This document shows positions 1-7,126 of a DNA stretch of 19,388 nt, piece after piece. The first letter of the stretch is position 1. Each line of letters begins with the position of its first letter. Source of the DNA: Phycocordibacter sp964398865 (GTDB lineage: Bacteria > Patescibacteriota > Minisyncoccia > Phycocordibacterales > Phycocordibacteraceae); the NCBI GenBank assembly GCA_964398865.1, contig CAYNOO010000012.1:1-19388 (forward strand). Reading direction: 5' to 3'. A program made the translations under genes and the position numbers. The notes beneath the pieces were generated by a model. That model made no database searches. It worked only from the letters and a program-made list of their open reading frames with translations, and was not told the DNA's origin.

Positions 1-82
1 CACCGCTCAGGTGTCCATTTTTGCTGCACCCGACCATCTGGACTACATTAAAGAAAACCTCAAAATTACCCATAACGTTTAA
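1..82 (+). CDS. C-terminal end of an unknown protein (partial)
   Basis: The frame starting at base 2 is open from the window edge to a TAA at 80-82 and reads 26 residues ending DYIKENLKITHNV. The composition is ordinary for a coding region (mixed hydrophobic and charged residues), but the fragment is too short to recognise a family. The stop codon lies inside the left arm of a long palindrome, as is common for a gene end followed by an RNA hairpin. It could be a chance open frame; the palindrome over the stop is the main support. Confidence 0.5.
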   Translation, partial: TAQVSIFAAPDHLDYIKENLKITHNV

Positions 83-114
83 ATGTCCGGTCGGACATTT
101 AAACGTTATGGGTA
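67..114. repeat. 48-bp perfect palindrome over a gene end
   Basis: Two 23-nt arms (67-89 and 92-114) are exact reverse complements with only GT at 90-91 between them. The centre is ATGTCCG-GT-CGGACAT. The left arm contains the stop codon of the preceding partial gene. As RNA it would be a very stable hairpin that may protect or terminate the upstream transcript, but no U-tract follows, so a classic intrinsic terminator is not shown. Confidence 0.8.
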
Positions 115-185
115 TAAAGGTATCTTTTGAGATACACCTAACAAGTTTTTAAATTCAATTTCTTTCTTTAATCAGGGAAAAATCG

Positions 186-191
186 TACACT
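186..191 (+). promoter_or_regulatory. -10-like box of the CDF gene
   Basis: TACACT lies 8 nt before the ATG at 200, so transcription would begin at or near the start codon. There is no convincing -35 box. It belongs to a set of six genes in the window with a -10-like hexamer 6-8 nt before the start. Confidence 0.4.
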
Positions 192-199
192 GCGGGTAA

Positions 200-1210
200 A
201 TGCTAGCTTTGAAAAAGATTGTAGGGTTCGGACCAGTTGCGGCAGCACTCCTCGGCAATGCGCTCGTCACCGCAATCAAGCTCTGCGCCGCTATTCTCTC
301 CGGCTCGAGCGCAATGTTTGCCGAGACGATTCACAGCTTTGCCGACACACTGAACCAAGCGCTCTTGCTTATCGGACTTCAGCGCTCTACCAAAAAAGCC
401 GACTCTTCCTTTGAGTATGGGTATGGCAACGAGCGATTCTTCTGGGCACTGATATCTGCCTGCGGAATCTTCTTTGTGGGCGCAGGCATCACTGCATATA
501 ACGGCTTCAATGCTTTCAATTCGACACACCACATAGAGTTCACACCGATAATCTTTGTTGTTCTTCTCTTGTCATTAATCATAGAGGGCTACACCTTCTT
601 CGTGGCTGACCGCAACTTGAAACAGTCGTTCCCCGACGCGTCGTGGCGTGAACGTTTTTCACTTGCCGACCCCTCAACGCTCGCGGTGTACTTAGAAGAC
701 GCAGTTGCAGTGTTGGGTGTTTTAATCGCTACGGTTTCCATTACCCTCTCCTACTACACCAAGAACCCGGCGTGGGACGCCGCCGGCTCTGTCGTCATTG
801 CCATTCTCTTGGTGGGCGTCGCCATAACGCTCATAGCAAAAAACCGCTCGTACCTCATAGGGCGCGCAATGCCGCGAGACTTGCAGGAAGAGGTTGTTGA
901 GTTCTTGGAAAGCAACCCTTCGATAGAGAAAGTCATCGACTTCAAATCAACTACCTTAGGCTTCGGTTCATACCGCATCAAATGCGAGATTGAATTCAAC
1001 GGTCCTGCCCTTTTCCAGGAGGCATATCAGCGTGAAGCCTTAAAAGACCAGTACGAGGAAATAAAGAATGATTACGAAGCATTCAAACGCTTCTCGGTAG
1101 ACTACGCAGACAGAATTCCCCGCCTCATGGGCAAGAAGATAGATGAGATAGAGGGTCGCCTGAAGAAGCACTTCCCTTCCATCCAGCACATCGATATCGA
1201 GATTAATTAG
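200..1210 (+). CDS. Cation diffusion facilitator (Zn2+/divalent metal exporter)
   Basis: This is a 336-aa polytopic membrane protein of the cation diffusion facilitator family, which exports divalent metals such as Zn2+ in exchange for protons. The family pattern is clear: SSAMFAETIHSFADT at residues 36-50 with the metal ligands H45 and D49 in TM2, followed by NQALLLIGL and the FEYGYGNERFFWA loop. The second metal-site half in TM5 is E166-D167 in YLEDAVAVLGV rather than HxxxD, as in the SLC30A9 (ZnT9)-like branch. About six hydrophobic segments precede a soluble C-terminal domain (about residues 225-336). That domain carries an inserted charged helical stretch, roughly residues 275-320. The substrate cannot be fixed from sequence. 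The ATG at 200 has no Shine-Dalgarno sequence but sits 8 nt after a -10-like box. The TAG stop is at the insertion point of the MITE that follows. Confidence 0.9.
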   Translation: MLALKKIVGFGPVAAALLGNALVTAIKLCAAILSGSSAMFAETIHSFADTLNQALLLIGLQRSTKKADSSFEYGYGNERFFWALISACGIFFVGAGITAYNGFNAFNSTHHIEFTPIIFVVLLLSLIIEGYTFFVADRNLKQSFPDASWRERFSLADPSTLAVYLEDAVAVLGVLIATVSITLSYYTKNPAWDAAGSVVIAILLVGVAITLIAKNRSYLIGRAMPRDLQEEVVEFLESNPSIEKVIDFKSTTLGFGSYRIKCEIEFNGPALFQEAYQREALKDQYEEIKNDYEAFKRFSVDYADRIPRLMGKKIDEIEGRLKKHFPSIQHIDIEIN

Positions 1211-1393
1211 AACCTATCTGAAAAAATAATGGCGTCGCGAAGGCGCCAAAATCCGTCGCGAGAATCCCCGAAGCGAAGGCGGCGTGTCAGGGACACGGTG
1301 ACTGAGAAAACGAGGGTTCGTAGTAGGATTTTGACGGCTGCAGTAGCGAAATGCTGCATGACTTATTTTCATGGTTATTTTTCAGATAGGTTC
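1210..1393. mobile_element. MITE-like element with TA target duplication
   Basis: The 184-bp element has terminal inverted repeats GAACCTATCTGAAAAA at 1210-1225 and its reverse complement at 1378-1393; pairing continues to about 20 nt with a one-base indel. Both sides are flanked by TA (1208-1209 and 1394-1395), the duplication made by IS630/Tc1/mariner-type transposases. It encodes no protein. The interior folds with nested helices: 1247-1254 with 1326-1333, 1262-1270 with 1311-1319 (8 of 9 pairs including one G-U), 1284-1288 with 1292-1296, and a separate hairpin 1340-1357. It is much richer in GC than its flanks. A structured RNA gene is the alternative, but TA duplication plus perfect termini favours a non-autonomous transposon. 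Confidence 0.65.
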
Positions 1394-1423
1394 TAGCCCT
1401 TTTGACTTGCGCACAAGGCATCT

Positions 1424-1451
1424 TTGACAGTTTATTTGTTCGGAATATTCT
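1424..1451 (+). promoter_or_regulatory. Promoter of the tiny basic peptide gene
   Basis: A perfect TTGACA (1424-1429) is followed after 16 nt by TATTCT (1446-1451). The predicted leader of about 38 nt contains a 7-bp hairpin, AATATCC-TTTA-GGATATT (1455-1472), before the ATG at 1496. Confidence 0.5.
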
Positions 1452-1495
1452 TGCAATATCCTTTAGGATATTTAGTAAATTATTAATTTAAATAT

Positions 1496-1588
1496 ATGTT
1501 TGGAGGAGAAGCTCGATTCAAGCACGGGAATAAACAAGGAAGGATAGAGAAAAAAAGAAAAAAGCCAGGTTGGAAGAAAAATAAATAA
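1496..1588 (+). CDS. Hypothetical 30-aa strongly basic peptide
   Basis: A 30-codon frame runs from ATG at 1496 to TAA at 1588 and begins MFGGEARFKHGNKQGRIEKK. Of its 30 residues 13 are Lys or Arg, with one Trp and several Gly; there is no hydrophobic segment and no Cys. It sits neatly between a promoter with a perfect -35 box and a strong terminator 2 nt after the stop, so it forms a complete small transcription unit. In size and charge it resembles very small ribosomal proteins such as bTHX, but I see no real match to any family. The alternative is that the transcript is a small regulatory RNA and the frame is chance. Confidence 0.45.
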   Translation: MFGGEARFKHGNKQGRIEKKRKKPGWKKNK

Positions 1589-1589
1589 T

Positions 1590-1618
1590 AAAAAGTGGAG
1601 GGTGAACCTCCACTTTTT
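1590..1618. terminator. Bidirectional intrinsic terminator
   Basis: AAAAAGTGGAGG (1590-1601) pairs perfectly with CCTCCACTTTTT (1607-1618) around a 5-nt loop. It has an A-tract on one side and a T-tract on the other, so it works on both strands: for the 30-aa gene on the + strand and for the peptidoglycan-binding protein gene ending at 1640 on the - strand. Confidence 0.88.
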
Positions 1619-1639
1619 ATATAAAACAATTAAGAAAAA

Positions 1640-2737
1640 CTAATACGGAGTTACGCTCACCGTGAGCGAGCTCGAGACGAACTTCCCATCGGCGCCGATA
1701 CATGTCAGCGTGAAAACGGTAGTTTTTAAAAGAGCCCCACTCGATTTCCCAGATTCTGAAGTGAAAACGGAACCAGAAGGATCTGTTGGAGGATTGGAAA
1801 CAAACACGCATGAAGAGACATTCTCAGTGCTCCAGCTCAGAAGCACCTTTGACCCTAGAGATACTATGGCGCCCTTGTCAGAGCCGTTCGCCCGCAAGAA
1901 GACTTTTGATATTGGCGTCGGAACTACCGGCTTAAACGTATCTGTCTGAGTTGTCGGAGTGACTGTTGCTACTGGTTCAGGTGCATTAATGACGATGAAT
2001 CCTACAGCTATCGCTCCACCATTCGAGCTCTTCACGATGACCTGATACGAGCCACCATGAAGCGCCGACGTGGTTACCGACCAACGACCGTCTTTCACTG
2101 GCACTGCATCATTGGAGTACACAACCTCGCTGCTCCGCACGGAAACGGAAACTGACGTAAGATTTTTTGCGAGTCCAGATATGGTTGCCACGGTCGAAGT
2201 GGATGCTGGCATTGCGTCGAGAGTGATTGTCGCGAGTGCAGATTGCAAGCTGTCGGTGAGACTTGGGCGAGTGCTCGTGCCTGATGTTGCGGGTATGTTC
2301 GAGGTTCCACAGCGAGAAGAAAGAAATGCTCGCGTGAGAGATCCCACAGACCCTGGCGCGACAATGCCTTCGCGGAGCTGAAGTCGCTTCACTGCCGCTT
2401 CGGTAGCAGATCCAAAATAGCCAGTGACCTTTCCTTCAGGATATAACGCCACGTCTGCAGCCAGTGCTTTTTGGAGCATCGATACTTCGCCAGCAGTCGT
2501 AGCGTCTGAAGCACCGAGAGCCAGCGTGCGGGTAAGCTGCACACAGAGAGCAGTTGGATTTTGAGATGTGGTTGGTTTTGCTGCAGCTTGTGCGGTCGTA
2601 AGCTCTAAACGCACCTGCTCTACTTCTGCAAGAAGTCTCGTGAGTTTTGCGTTCAACTCATCTACCGTTGCGGCGGAAGCGATGCCGGGAGCAACGAGGA
2701 GCATTACAAATGCAAGTGAAATGAATATTTTTTTCAT
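1640..2737 (-). CDS. Exported peptidoglycan-binding domain protein
   Basis: The protein is 365 aa when started at the ATG at 2737, which gives a textbook signal peptide (MKKIFISLAFVMLLVAPGIASAA); the frame upstream to 2827 would bury it. After the signal comes a short charged helical region (VDELNAKLTRLLAEVEQVRLEL). About residues 85-140 form a PG_binding_1-like domain with EVSMLQKALAADVALYPEGK and VTGYFGSATEAAVKRLQ. The rest is Ser/Thr-rich and beta-rich, probably two Ig-like modules; the second carries LSWSTENVSSCVF and a second Cys (FTLTCIGADG) that may form a disulfide. It should sit in or on the cell wall. Proteins with this layout are common in Patescibacteria. No catalytic residues are visible, so the role is probably anchoring or structural. 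Confidence 0.8.
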   Translation of the reverse strand: MKKIFISLAFVMLLVAPGIASAATVDELNAKLTRLLAEVEQVRLELTTAQAAAKPTTSQNPTALCVQLTRTLALGASDATTAGEVSMLQKALAADVALYPEGKVTGYFGSATEAAVKRLQLREGIVAPGSVGSLTRAFLSSRCGTSNIPATSGTSTRPSLTDSLQSALATITLDAMPASTSTVATISGLAKNLTSVSVSVRSSEVVYSNDAVPVKDGRWSVTTSALHGGSYQVIVKSSNGGAIAVGFIVINAPEPVATVTPTTQTDTFKPVVPTPISKVFLRANGSDKGAIVSLGSKVLLSWSTENVSSCVFVSNPPTDPSGSVFTSESGKSSGALLKTTVFTLTCIGADGKFVSSSLTVSVTPY

Positions 2738-2807
2738 ATATGAAAAATAGAAACTAATTACCAACCTAGTATATAACGCATACAGAACCACATTCTTCAG
2801 ATTTCGG

Positions 2808-2813
2808 TATACT
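2808..2813 (+). promoter_or_regulatory. -10-like box of recG
   Basis: TATACT lies 8 nt before the recG ATG at 2822, placing the predicted transcript start at the start codon. No good -35 box is seen. Confidence 0.45.
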
Positions 2814-2821
2814 GACCATAA

Positions 2822-4966
2822 ATGCACTCAAACGACCCCGTAGACTCCATTGCTCGTCTTACGAATATCCAGCGCGCAGGCTTGAAACGCCTCGGCATCG
2901 TGAGCGTGCGCGATCTCCTCTATCACTTCCCCAATCGATATGAGTCGGCAGCAGATATGCGCACAGTTTCCGATTCGCGTGCTGATGAGGTAGCTACATT
3001 CTATGGAAAATTTTCCAAGCTCGACATGAAGCGCTCATGGAAGACAAAAGTCCCCATGGCGGAGGGTAGCTTCAGCGATGGCACCGGGAGCATGCGCATC
3101 GTGTGGTTTCACCAGCCATACCTCGCCAAGATGATACCCGTGGAGGAATTGGTGCGCATCCGTGGGAAAGTCAGCGAGAAAGATGGCAAAAAATCAATAA
3201 TAAATCCAGTCGTTGAACGCGCAGCAGGAGTGCCTTTTATGGAGACCAAAGGCGAGATGTTTCCTGTGTATCCGGAAACTGTGGGCATCACATCGTTATG
3301 GATTTTTCATGCAATCAAGAAAGTTATAGAAAAAGGCGTGCTCGAAACTCTTGAAGATCCGCTGCCTTCAAAGCTCTTAAAGACTTACCACCTTCCGGCT
3401 CTGAAGAGCGCGCTTATTTGGATTCATGAACCAAAGCGCGCAAGTGATGCGGACGTTGCGCGCAAACGCTTCGCATTTGAAGAAGTATTTTTGATCCAGA
3501 TCGCGCGTGCGCTTGAGCGCGAAAAAAACAAGGGGGAACGAGCCTATGAAATAGATGCTGACGAAGCGAAAGTTGCGGCATTCATAAAAACATTCCCTTT
3601 TGAGGCGACGGCGGGGCAGAAAAAAGCTATCGGAGAAATAATTGCTGATTTCTTGGAACCCTACCCGATGGCGCGCCTTCTTGAAGGCGACGTGGGAAGT
3701 GGAAAAACTGCAATTGCGGCAGCAACTGCCTTTGCTGTAGCAACTTCGCGTCCCAAGAATGCAAAAGGTGCCAAACAAACCTTCGGAAATCTCCAGGTCG
3801 CCTACATGTGCCCGACGGAAATCCTTGCTAAGCAGCACTTCGCGACATTCACTGCATTTTTTAAGAAGCATCCTATTCAGATTGGACTCGTGACTTCGTC
3901 AGGCTGCTTCAAATTTCCATCAAAGGTGAATCCTGACAAACCAACGAACATATCACGCGCGCAACTCATGAAATGGGTCGCGAATGGTGAGATTCCTATT
4001 CTCATTGGGACGCATTCGCTTATACAAAAGACTGTGGGCTTCAAGCACCTTGCTTACGCAATCGTGGACGAACAACACCGCTTCGGCACGCTGCAGCGTC
4101 AAGCGATTATGAAAAAAGGTGGAACGTCTCCGCATCTTCTCTCGATGACAGCAACGCCCATCCCCCGCACCCTCGCGCTCACGATATATGGCGATCTTGA
4201 CCTGACCGTGCTTGATGAATTGCCTGCAGGAAGAAAACTGATACAGACCGAAATCGTAACTCCAGGAGCGCGCGAAAAAGCGTACGAGAAAATACGAGAA
4301 CTCCTGAAAGAAGGTCGACAAGCCTACGTGATTTGCCCTCGCATTGACGAGCCAGACCCAAACAAAGCGCTCGCCCTCCAAACGCGCTCCGTTGCAACTG
4401 AAGCAAAACGTTTAGCTAAAGATGTTTTCCCTGAATACACACTAGAGAAACTTCATAGCAAAATGACACCAAAAGAAAAAGAAGAAGTAATGGCACGTTT
4501 TGAGAGCGGAGAGACGAATATTCTTGTGGCTACTTCCGTAGTGGAAGTGGGGGTCAATGTGCCAAACGCAACCGTTATTATGATAGAAGGCGCTGACAGG
4601 TTCGGTCTTGCCCAGCTTCACCAGCTCCGAGGACGTGTGCAGCGCTCAGCGCATCAGCCATATTGTTTTTTGATGGTTGAGAAATCTTCGGGCGCAAACA
4701 ACGTGCGATTGAAAGCTATCCAGTCTGCGAAAAACGGCTTTGAGCTCGCAGAGAAAGATTTGGGCATCCGTGGCGCAGGCGAACTTTACGGCAGGCGTCA
4801 ATGGGGACTCTCCGACATCGGAATGAACGCGCTCAAAAACTTAAAGCTTGTCGAAGCCGCAAGGAAAGAAGCTGGAGCTCTAGTAGAAAAAGATATTTCT
4901 CTTAGCAAGCATTCACTGCTTCGGGAGTGTGCACTAGAGAAAGCGCGGGAACTGCATTTTGAGTGA
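2822..4966 (+). CDS. recG: ATP-dependent DNA helicase RecG
   Basis: The product is 714 aa, close to the usual RecG length. RecG remodels stalled replication forks and Holliday junctions. The N-terminal wedge/OB region starts with GLKRLGIVSVRDLLYHFPNRYE (quoted in part: LLYHFPNRYE, about residues 34-43). It is followed by the superfamily-2 helicase core: Walker A GDVGSGKT near residues 289-296, motif II DEQH near 416-419 (the Q variant typical of RecG), motif III SMTATPIPRT, and later motifs VVEVGVNVPNA and QLRGRVQRS. The C-terminal GFELAEKDLGIRGAGELYG block is diagnostic for the family. No frameshift or truncation is seen. The gene stands alone; the next gene has its own -10-like box. Confidence 0.96.
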   Translation: MHSNDPVDSIARLTNIQRAGLKRLGIVSVRDLLYHFPNRYESAADMRTVSDSRADEVATFYGKFSKLDMKRSWKTKVPMAEGSFSDGTGSMRIVWFHQPYLAKMIPVEELVRIRGKVSEKDGKKSIINPVVERAAGVPFMETKGEMFPVYPETVGITSLWIFHAIKKVIEKGVLETLEDPLPSKLLKTYHLPALKSALIWIHEPKRASDADVARKRFAFEEVFLIQIARALEREKNKGERAYEIDADEAKVAAFIKTFPFEATAGQKKAIGEIIADFLEPYPMARLLEGDVGSGKTAIAAATAFAVATSRPKNAKGAKQTFGNLQVAYMCPTEILAKQHFATFTAFFKKHPIQIGLVTSSGCFKFPSKVNPDKPTNISRAQLMKWVANGEIPILIGTHSLIQKTVGFKHLAYAIVDEQHRFGTLQRQAIMKKGGTSPHLLSMTATPIPRTLALTIYGDLDLTVLDELPAGRKLIQTEIVTPGAREKAYEKIRELLKEGRQAYVICPRIDEPDPNKALALQTRSVATEAKRLAKDVFPEYTLEKLHSKMTPKEKEEVMARFESGETNILVATSVVEVGVNVPNATVIMIEGADRFGLAQLHQLRGRVQRSAHQPYCFLMVEKSSGANNVRLKAIQSAKNGFELAEKDLGIRGAGELYGRRQWGLSDIGMNALKNLKLVEAARKEAGALVEKDISLSKHSLLRECALEKARELHFE

Positions 4967-5024
4967 GACGTATCCTCACGCGCTACTAACCATTTTCTAG
5001 TCACTTGCTATTCAAAAAATATTG

Positions 5025-5030
5025 TATAGT
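5025..5030 (+). promoter_or_regulatory. -10-like box of the 5037 gene
   Basis: TATAGT lies 6 nt before the ATG at 5037. A longer reading from TTG at 5022 would run through this box, so the box argues for the ATG start. Confidence 0.5.
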
Positions 5031-5036
5031 GAAAAG

Positions 5037-5468
5037 ATGTTTCAATTCTTCCAATCACAAAAGATACCGCATTATCACGGTGACGAGGTACGCCGTTATT
5101 TTGTGGCGGCAGTAGCTGTGGCTTTTATTGCAATTCCTCTTTGGGGGGAAGTACTTCCACTCGGGGTGGCTGTAGAAGTTTATGGAGGTATTCTTTTCAT
5201 CATTTTGGCCGGCATTACAGCACCGCACAGTAGGGTCATACTAGTCGTGGATGCGATTGCAGCAGCGGCTGGAGTATTTCTGCTTGAAATGGCCGCGATA
5301 AGTTTATTCCATACTGACTCGGTCGTGTTGTTTCTTGTGCGAGAAGTAGATGCCATTCTTCTTGCATTCGCACTGTATGCTGCAGTCAAAACAATTCGAG
5401 CAATGGCGCAAGGGAAAATAGGTACTGGCTCAACTCCTGGGGAATTTAACAAAGAGATAAAAAGGTAA
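5037..5468 (+). CDS. Hypothetical four-helix membrane protein
   Basis: I do not recognise this 143-aa protein. It begins MFQFFQSQKIPHYHGDEVRR, a short polar N-terminus with two His. Four hydrophobic segments follow: YFVAAVAVAFIAIPLW, VYGGILFIILAGI, VILVVDAIAAAAGVFLLEMA and VLFLVREVDAILLAFALYA. A short basic tail ends GEFNKEIKR. A TTG at 5022 in frame would add five residues but overlaps the -10-like box. The tspO-like gene starts 11 nt downstream, so the two are probably co-transcribed and may share a membrane-related role. Confidence 0.7.
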   Translation: MFQFFQSQKIPHYHGDEVRRYFVAAVAVAFIAIPLWGEVLPLGVAVEVYGGILFIILAGITAPHSRVILVVDAIAAAAGVFLLEMAAISLFHTDSVVLFLVREVDAILLAFALYAAVKTIRAMAQGKIGTGSTPGEFNKEIKR

Positions 5469-5479
5469 CCTAGAAACAC

Positions 5480-5947
5480 ATGCGCCGCTTAATCGCTCTC
5501 GCAGGTTTTCTCGGAGCAAGTTACCTGGCAGCGTTTCTTGGCGGACTTGTCACTGCTCCCGCAATCAACGGCTGGTATGCAGGACTCATAAAATCAGCAT
5601 TGAATCCTCCATCATGGATCTTTGCTCCAGCATGGACGACACTTTATACGCTGATGGCAATCGCCGCATGGCGTGTGTGGCAAAAACGTGAAACGAAAGG
5701 TGCAAGAAGTGCGTTGTACTATTACGCAATCCAGCTTGCTCTTAACGTCATATGGTCCGTAGCGTTTTTTGGACTTTACAATCCTCTCCTTGCCCTTATG
5801 GTAATTGTGCTTCTTTGGATTCTGATAGTCACGACTTCAATACTATTTTATAAAATAGACAAGCTAGCGGGTATTTTATTCGTGCCTTATAGTATCTGGG
5901 TTTCATTCGCAGCCTACTTGAACGCAATGATTGTTTTATTAAATTAG
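5480..5947 (+). CDS. tspO: TspO/MBR family membrane protein
   Basis: The 155-aa protein has the five-helix layout and motifs of TspO, the bacterial homologue of the mitochondrial translocator protein, which binds porphyrins and hydrophobic ligands. Visible signatures are TAPAINGWYAGL, LNPPSWIFAPAWTTLYTLMA, the A-x-Q-L-x-LN-x-x-W stretch (QLALNVIWSVAFFG), and PYSIWVSFAAYLNA near the C-terminus. It starts with ATG at 5480, 11 nt after the preceding membrane protein gene. TspO is usually discussed with tetrapyrrole metabolism and stress. In an organism of this type, with probably little tetrapyrrole synthesis, the ligand is uncertain. Confidence 0.88.
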   Translation: MRRLIALAGFLGASYLAAFLGGLVTAPAINGWYAGLIKSALNPPSWIFAPAWTTLYTLMAIAAWRVWQKRETKGARSALYYYAIQLALNVIWSVAFFGLYNPLLALMVIVLLWILIVTTSILFYKIDKLAGILFVPYSIWVSFAAYLNAMIVLLN

Positions 5948-6025
5948 TCATAAAAATACGAAAGGATATGTAACTGACAGCGAAACAAGGTCGCTTTAAA
6001 ATACTGTTTTACGCGACGGAAGACA

Positions 6026-6853
6026 TCAGTCTTGAACGATGATTATCGTACCTAAGTCAGCCCACTTATAGAGCTTTTTCGCTTCTTCGGGAGGGAGATT
6101 AACGCAGCCGTGTGACCAGGGCTGTCCAAATCGATCGTGCCAATATGCGCCATGGATCACTCCTCCTTGCAGAGTGAAATATAGGTTCCACGGCACACCC
6201 GGCAGATCGTAATACTGGTCGCTAATACCAGGGAGAGGTCCCTGCATGTAACGTGTGGGCGTTTTCTTATACACGGTAAATGTACCTCGTGGCGTAGGAG
6301 TGAGCTCAAGCCCAGTTGAAACTGGTTCCTCCATAAACAACACATCGCCATCATACGCGTAGAGCATCTGTTTGGAGCGGCTCACAATAATTTTTTTCGT
6401 GCTAGATATTGACGCGCCTTCCGTAAACACCTGATCTCCTGTATCCAAAAAGGGTTGCACTATATCCCCCGCTACATACCAGTCGTTTGTGATGCGCTCA
6501 GGATAACGAACGCTGGGGTCGAAGGCGATTTTGTACCATGTGCGTCCGTTATATATGGTGGTGCTCGCAACTTTCAGTACAATGCCGGTCCGAAGAGGCA
6601 ATACAATCGGATACATGGTGTCCGGTCCAGATCGCATCAGAACGCAAGCCCCTTGATAGTCCCAACTACAGCCCTCTGTTACTTCCACGTATTCGGGAAG
6701 GGCAGTAGCTTCTGGTTTCTCACTCTGAGAAACGATAACAGCGGCAGGTGAGATAGAGGGAACAGGGTTTGCAGATAGATAAAAAAAGAATCCAATAATT
6801 GCAACAACTCCCATAATCGCCAACGCGATCCGATAGAAACGTTTGGCATGCAT
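6026..6853 (-). CDS. L,D-transpeptidase (YkuD domain) with SH3-like region
   Basis: The product is 275 aa from the ATG at 6853. An N-terminal basic stretch and one membrane segment (FYRIALAIMGVVAIIGFFFY) anchor it outside the membrane. An SH3-like region spans about residues 55-140 (SGPDTMYPIVLPLRTG, TWYKIAFD). The YkuD catalytic domain follows, with GTFTVYKKTPTRYM and the active-site motif HGAYWHDRFGQPWSHGCVNL near the C-terminus. In that motif the SHGC cysteine, near residue 250, is the nucleophile. Such enzymes make 3-3 cross-links in peptidoglycan or attach proteins to it. The longer frame from 6895 is rejected because a promoter (6860-6887) lies inside its extra 14 codons. It converges with the tspO-like gene. 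Confidence 0.9.
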   Translation of the reverse strand: MHAKRFYRIALAIMGVVAIIGFFFYLSANPVPSISPAAVIVSQSEKPEATALPEYVEVTEGCSWDYQGACVLMRSGPDTMYPIVLPLRTGIVLKVASTTIYNGRTWYKIAFDPSVRYPERITNDWYVAGDIVQPFLDTGDQVFTEGASISSTKKIIVSRSKQMLYAYDGDVLFMEEPVSTGLELTPTPRGTFTVYKKTPTRYMQGPLPGISDQYYDLPGVPWNLYFTLQGGVIHGAYWHDRFGQPWSHGCVNLPPEEAKKLYKWADLGTIIIVQD

Positions 6854-6859
6854 CACTCT

Positions 6860-6887
6860 ATTGTAGGAAGTTCTCGGTAATACACAA
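6860..6887 (-). promoter_or_regulatory. Promoter of the L,D-transpeptidase gene
   Basis: On the - strand TTGTGT (6882-6887) and TACAAT (6860-6865) are 16 nt apart. The -10 ends 6 nt before the ATG at 6853, so the mRNA should have essentially no leader. This decides the start codon. Confidence 0.6.
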
Positions 6888-6933
6888 TCTTTCACGTATC
6901 CGCTACCCTACTCAAATAAATGTATGGCTAGAA

Positions 6934-6968
6934 CCTCCAAACCGCAAATCAAAAAGGGCGGTTTGAGG
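6934..6968. repeat. Hairpin downstream of tRNA-Ile
   Basis: CCTCCAAACCGC (6934-6945) pairs with GCGGTTTGAGG (6958-6968) with one bulged base. It lies 26 nt past the 3' end of the tRNA on the - strand and could serve processing or termination, but no T-tract follows the stem. Confidence 0.4.
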
Positions 6969-6993
6969 ATTTGGAGAGATTATTACAATTGAG

Positions 6994-7067
6994 TCCGCCC
7001 CCTTGGACTCGAACCAAGGACCCTCGAGGTATAAGCTCGATGCTCTAACCAACTGAGCTAGGGGCGG
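6994..7067 (-). tRNA. tRNA-Ile (anticodon UAU)
   Basis: A full cloverleaf can be drawn by hand on the - strand. The acceptor CCGCCCC pairs with GGGGCGG followed by discriminator A. The D-arm is GCTC/GAGC with loop AGTTGGTTA. The anticodon stem TCGAG/CTCGA has loop CTTATAC, and the T-arm is CTTGG-TTCGAGT-CCAAG. The anticodon, positions 34-36, is TAT, which reads AUA (Ile). No CCA is encoded. Most bacteria read AUA with a CAU tRNA modified to lysidine by TilS; a UAU anticodon would make that modification unnecessary. All stems pair perfectly, so this is unlikely to be a pseudogene. Confidence 0.93.
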
Positions 7068-7075
7068 GTAGGAAT

Positions 7076-7104
7076 ACTATAACGCCATCAAAGTAGACTG
7101 GCTA
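7076..7104 (-). promoter_or_regulatory. Putative promoter of tRNA-Ile
   Basis: On the - strand TAGCCA (7099-7104) and TATAGT (7076-7081) are 17 nt apart, with the -10 ending 8 nt before the mature tRNA 5' end. Confidence 0.45.
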
Positions 7105-7126
7105 CAGAGCACAACCGACATTATTC

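Noticed and set aside
1210..1393. 6S RNA or another known structured RNA
   Set aside because: Closing helix and length are roughly right for 6S, but the flanking TA duplication and exact termini fit a transposon better; no known RNA motif was recognised.
2738..2827. Upstream start for the peptidoglycan-binding protein
   Set aside because: The 30 extra residues would precede and mask a clear signal peptide and would overlap recG.
6018..6036. Small hairpin AAGAC-ATCA-GTCTT as a terminator between tspO and the L,D-transpeptidase gene
   Set aside because: Only 5 bp, no T-tract, and it overlaps the end of the coding region.
6854..6895. Upstream start for the L,D-transpeptidase
   Set aside because: A promoter with -35 and -10 boxes occupies these codons and points to the ATG at 6853.
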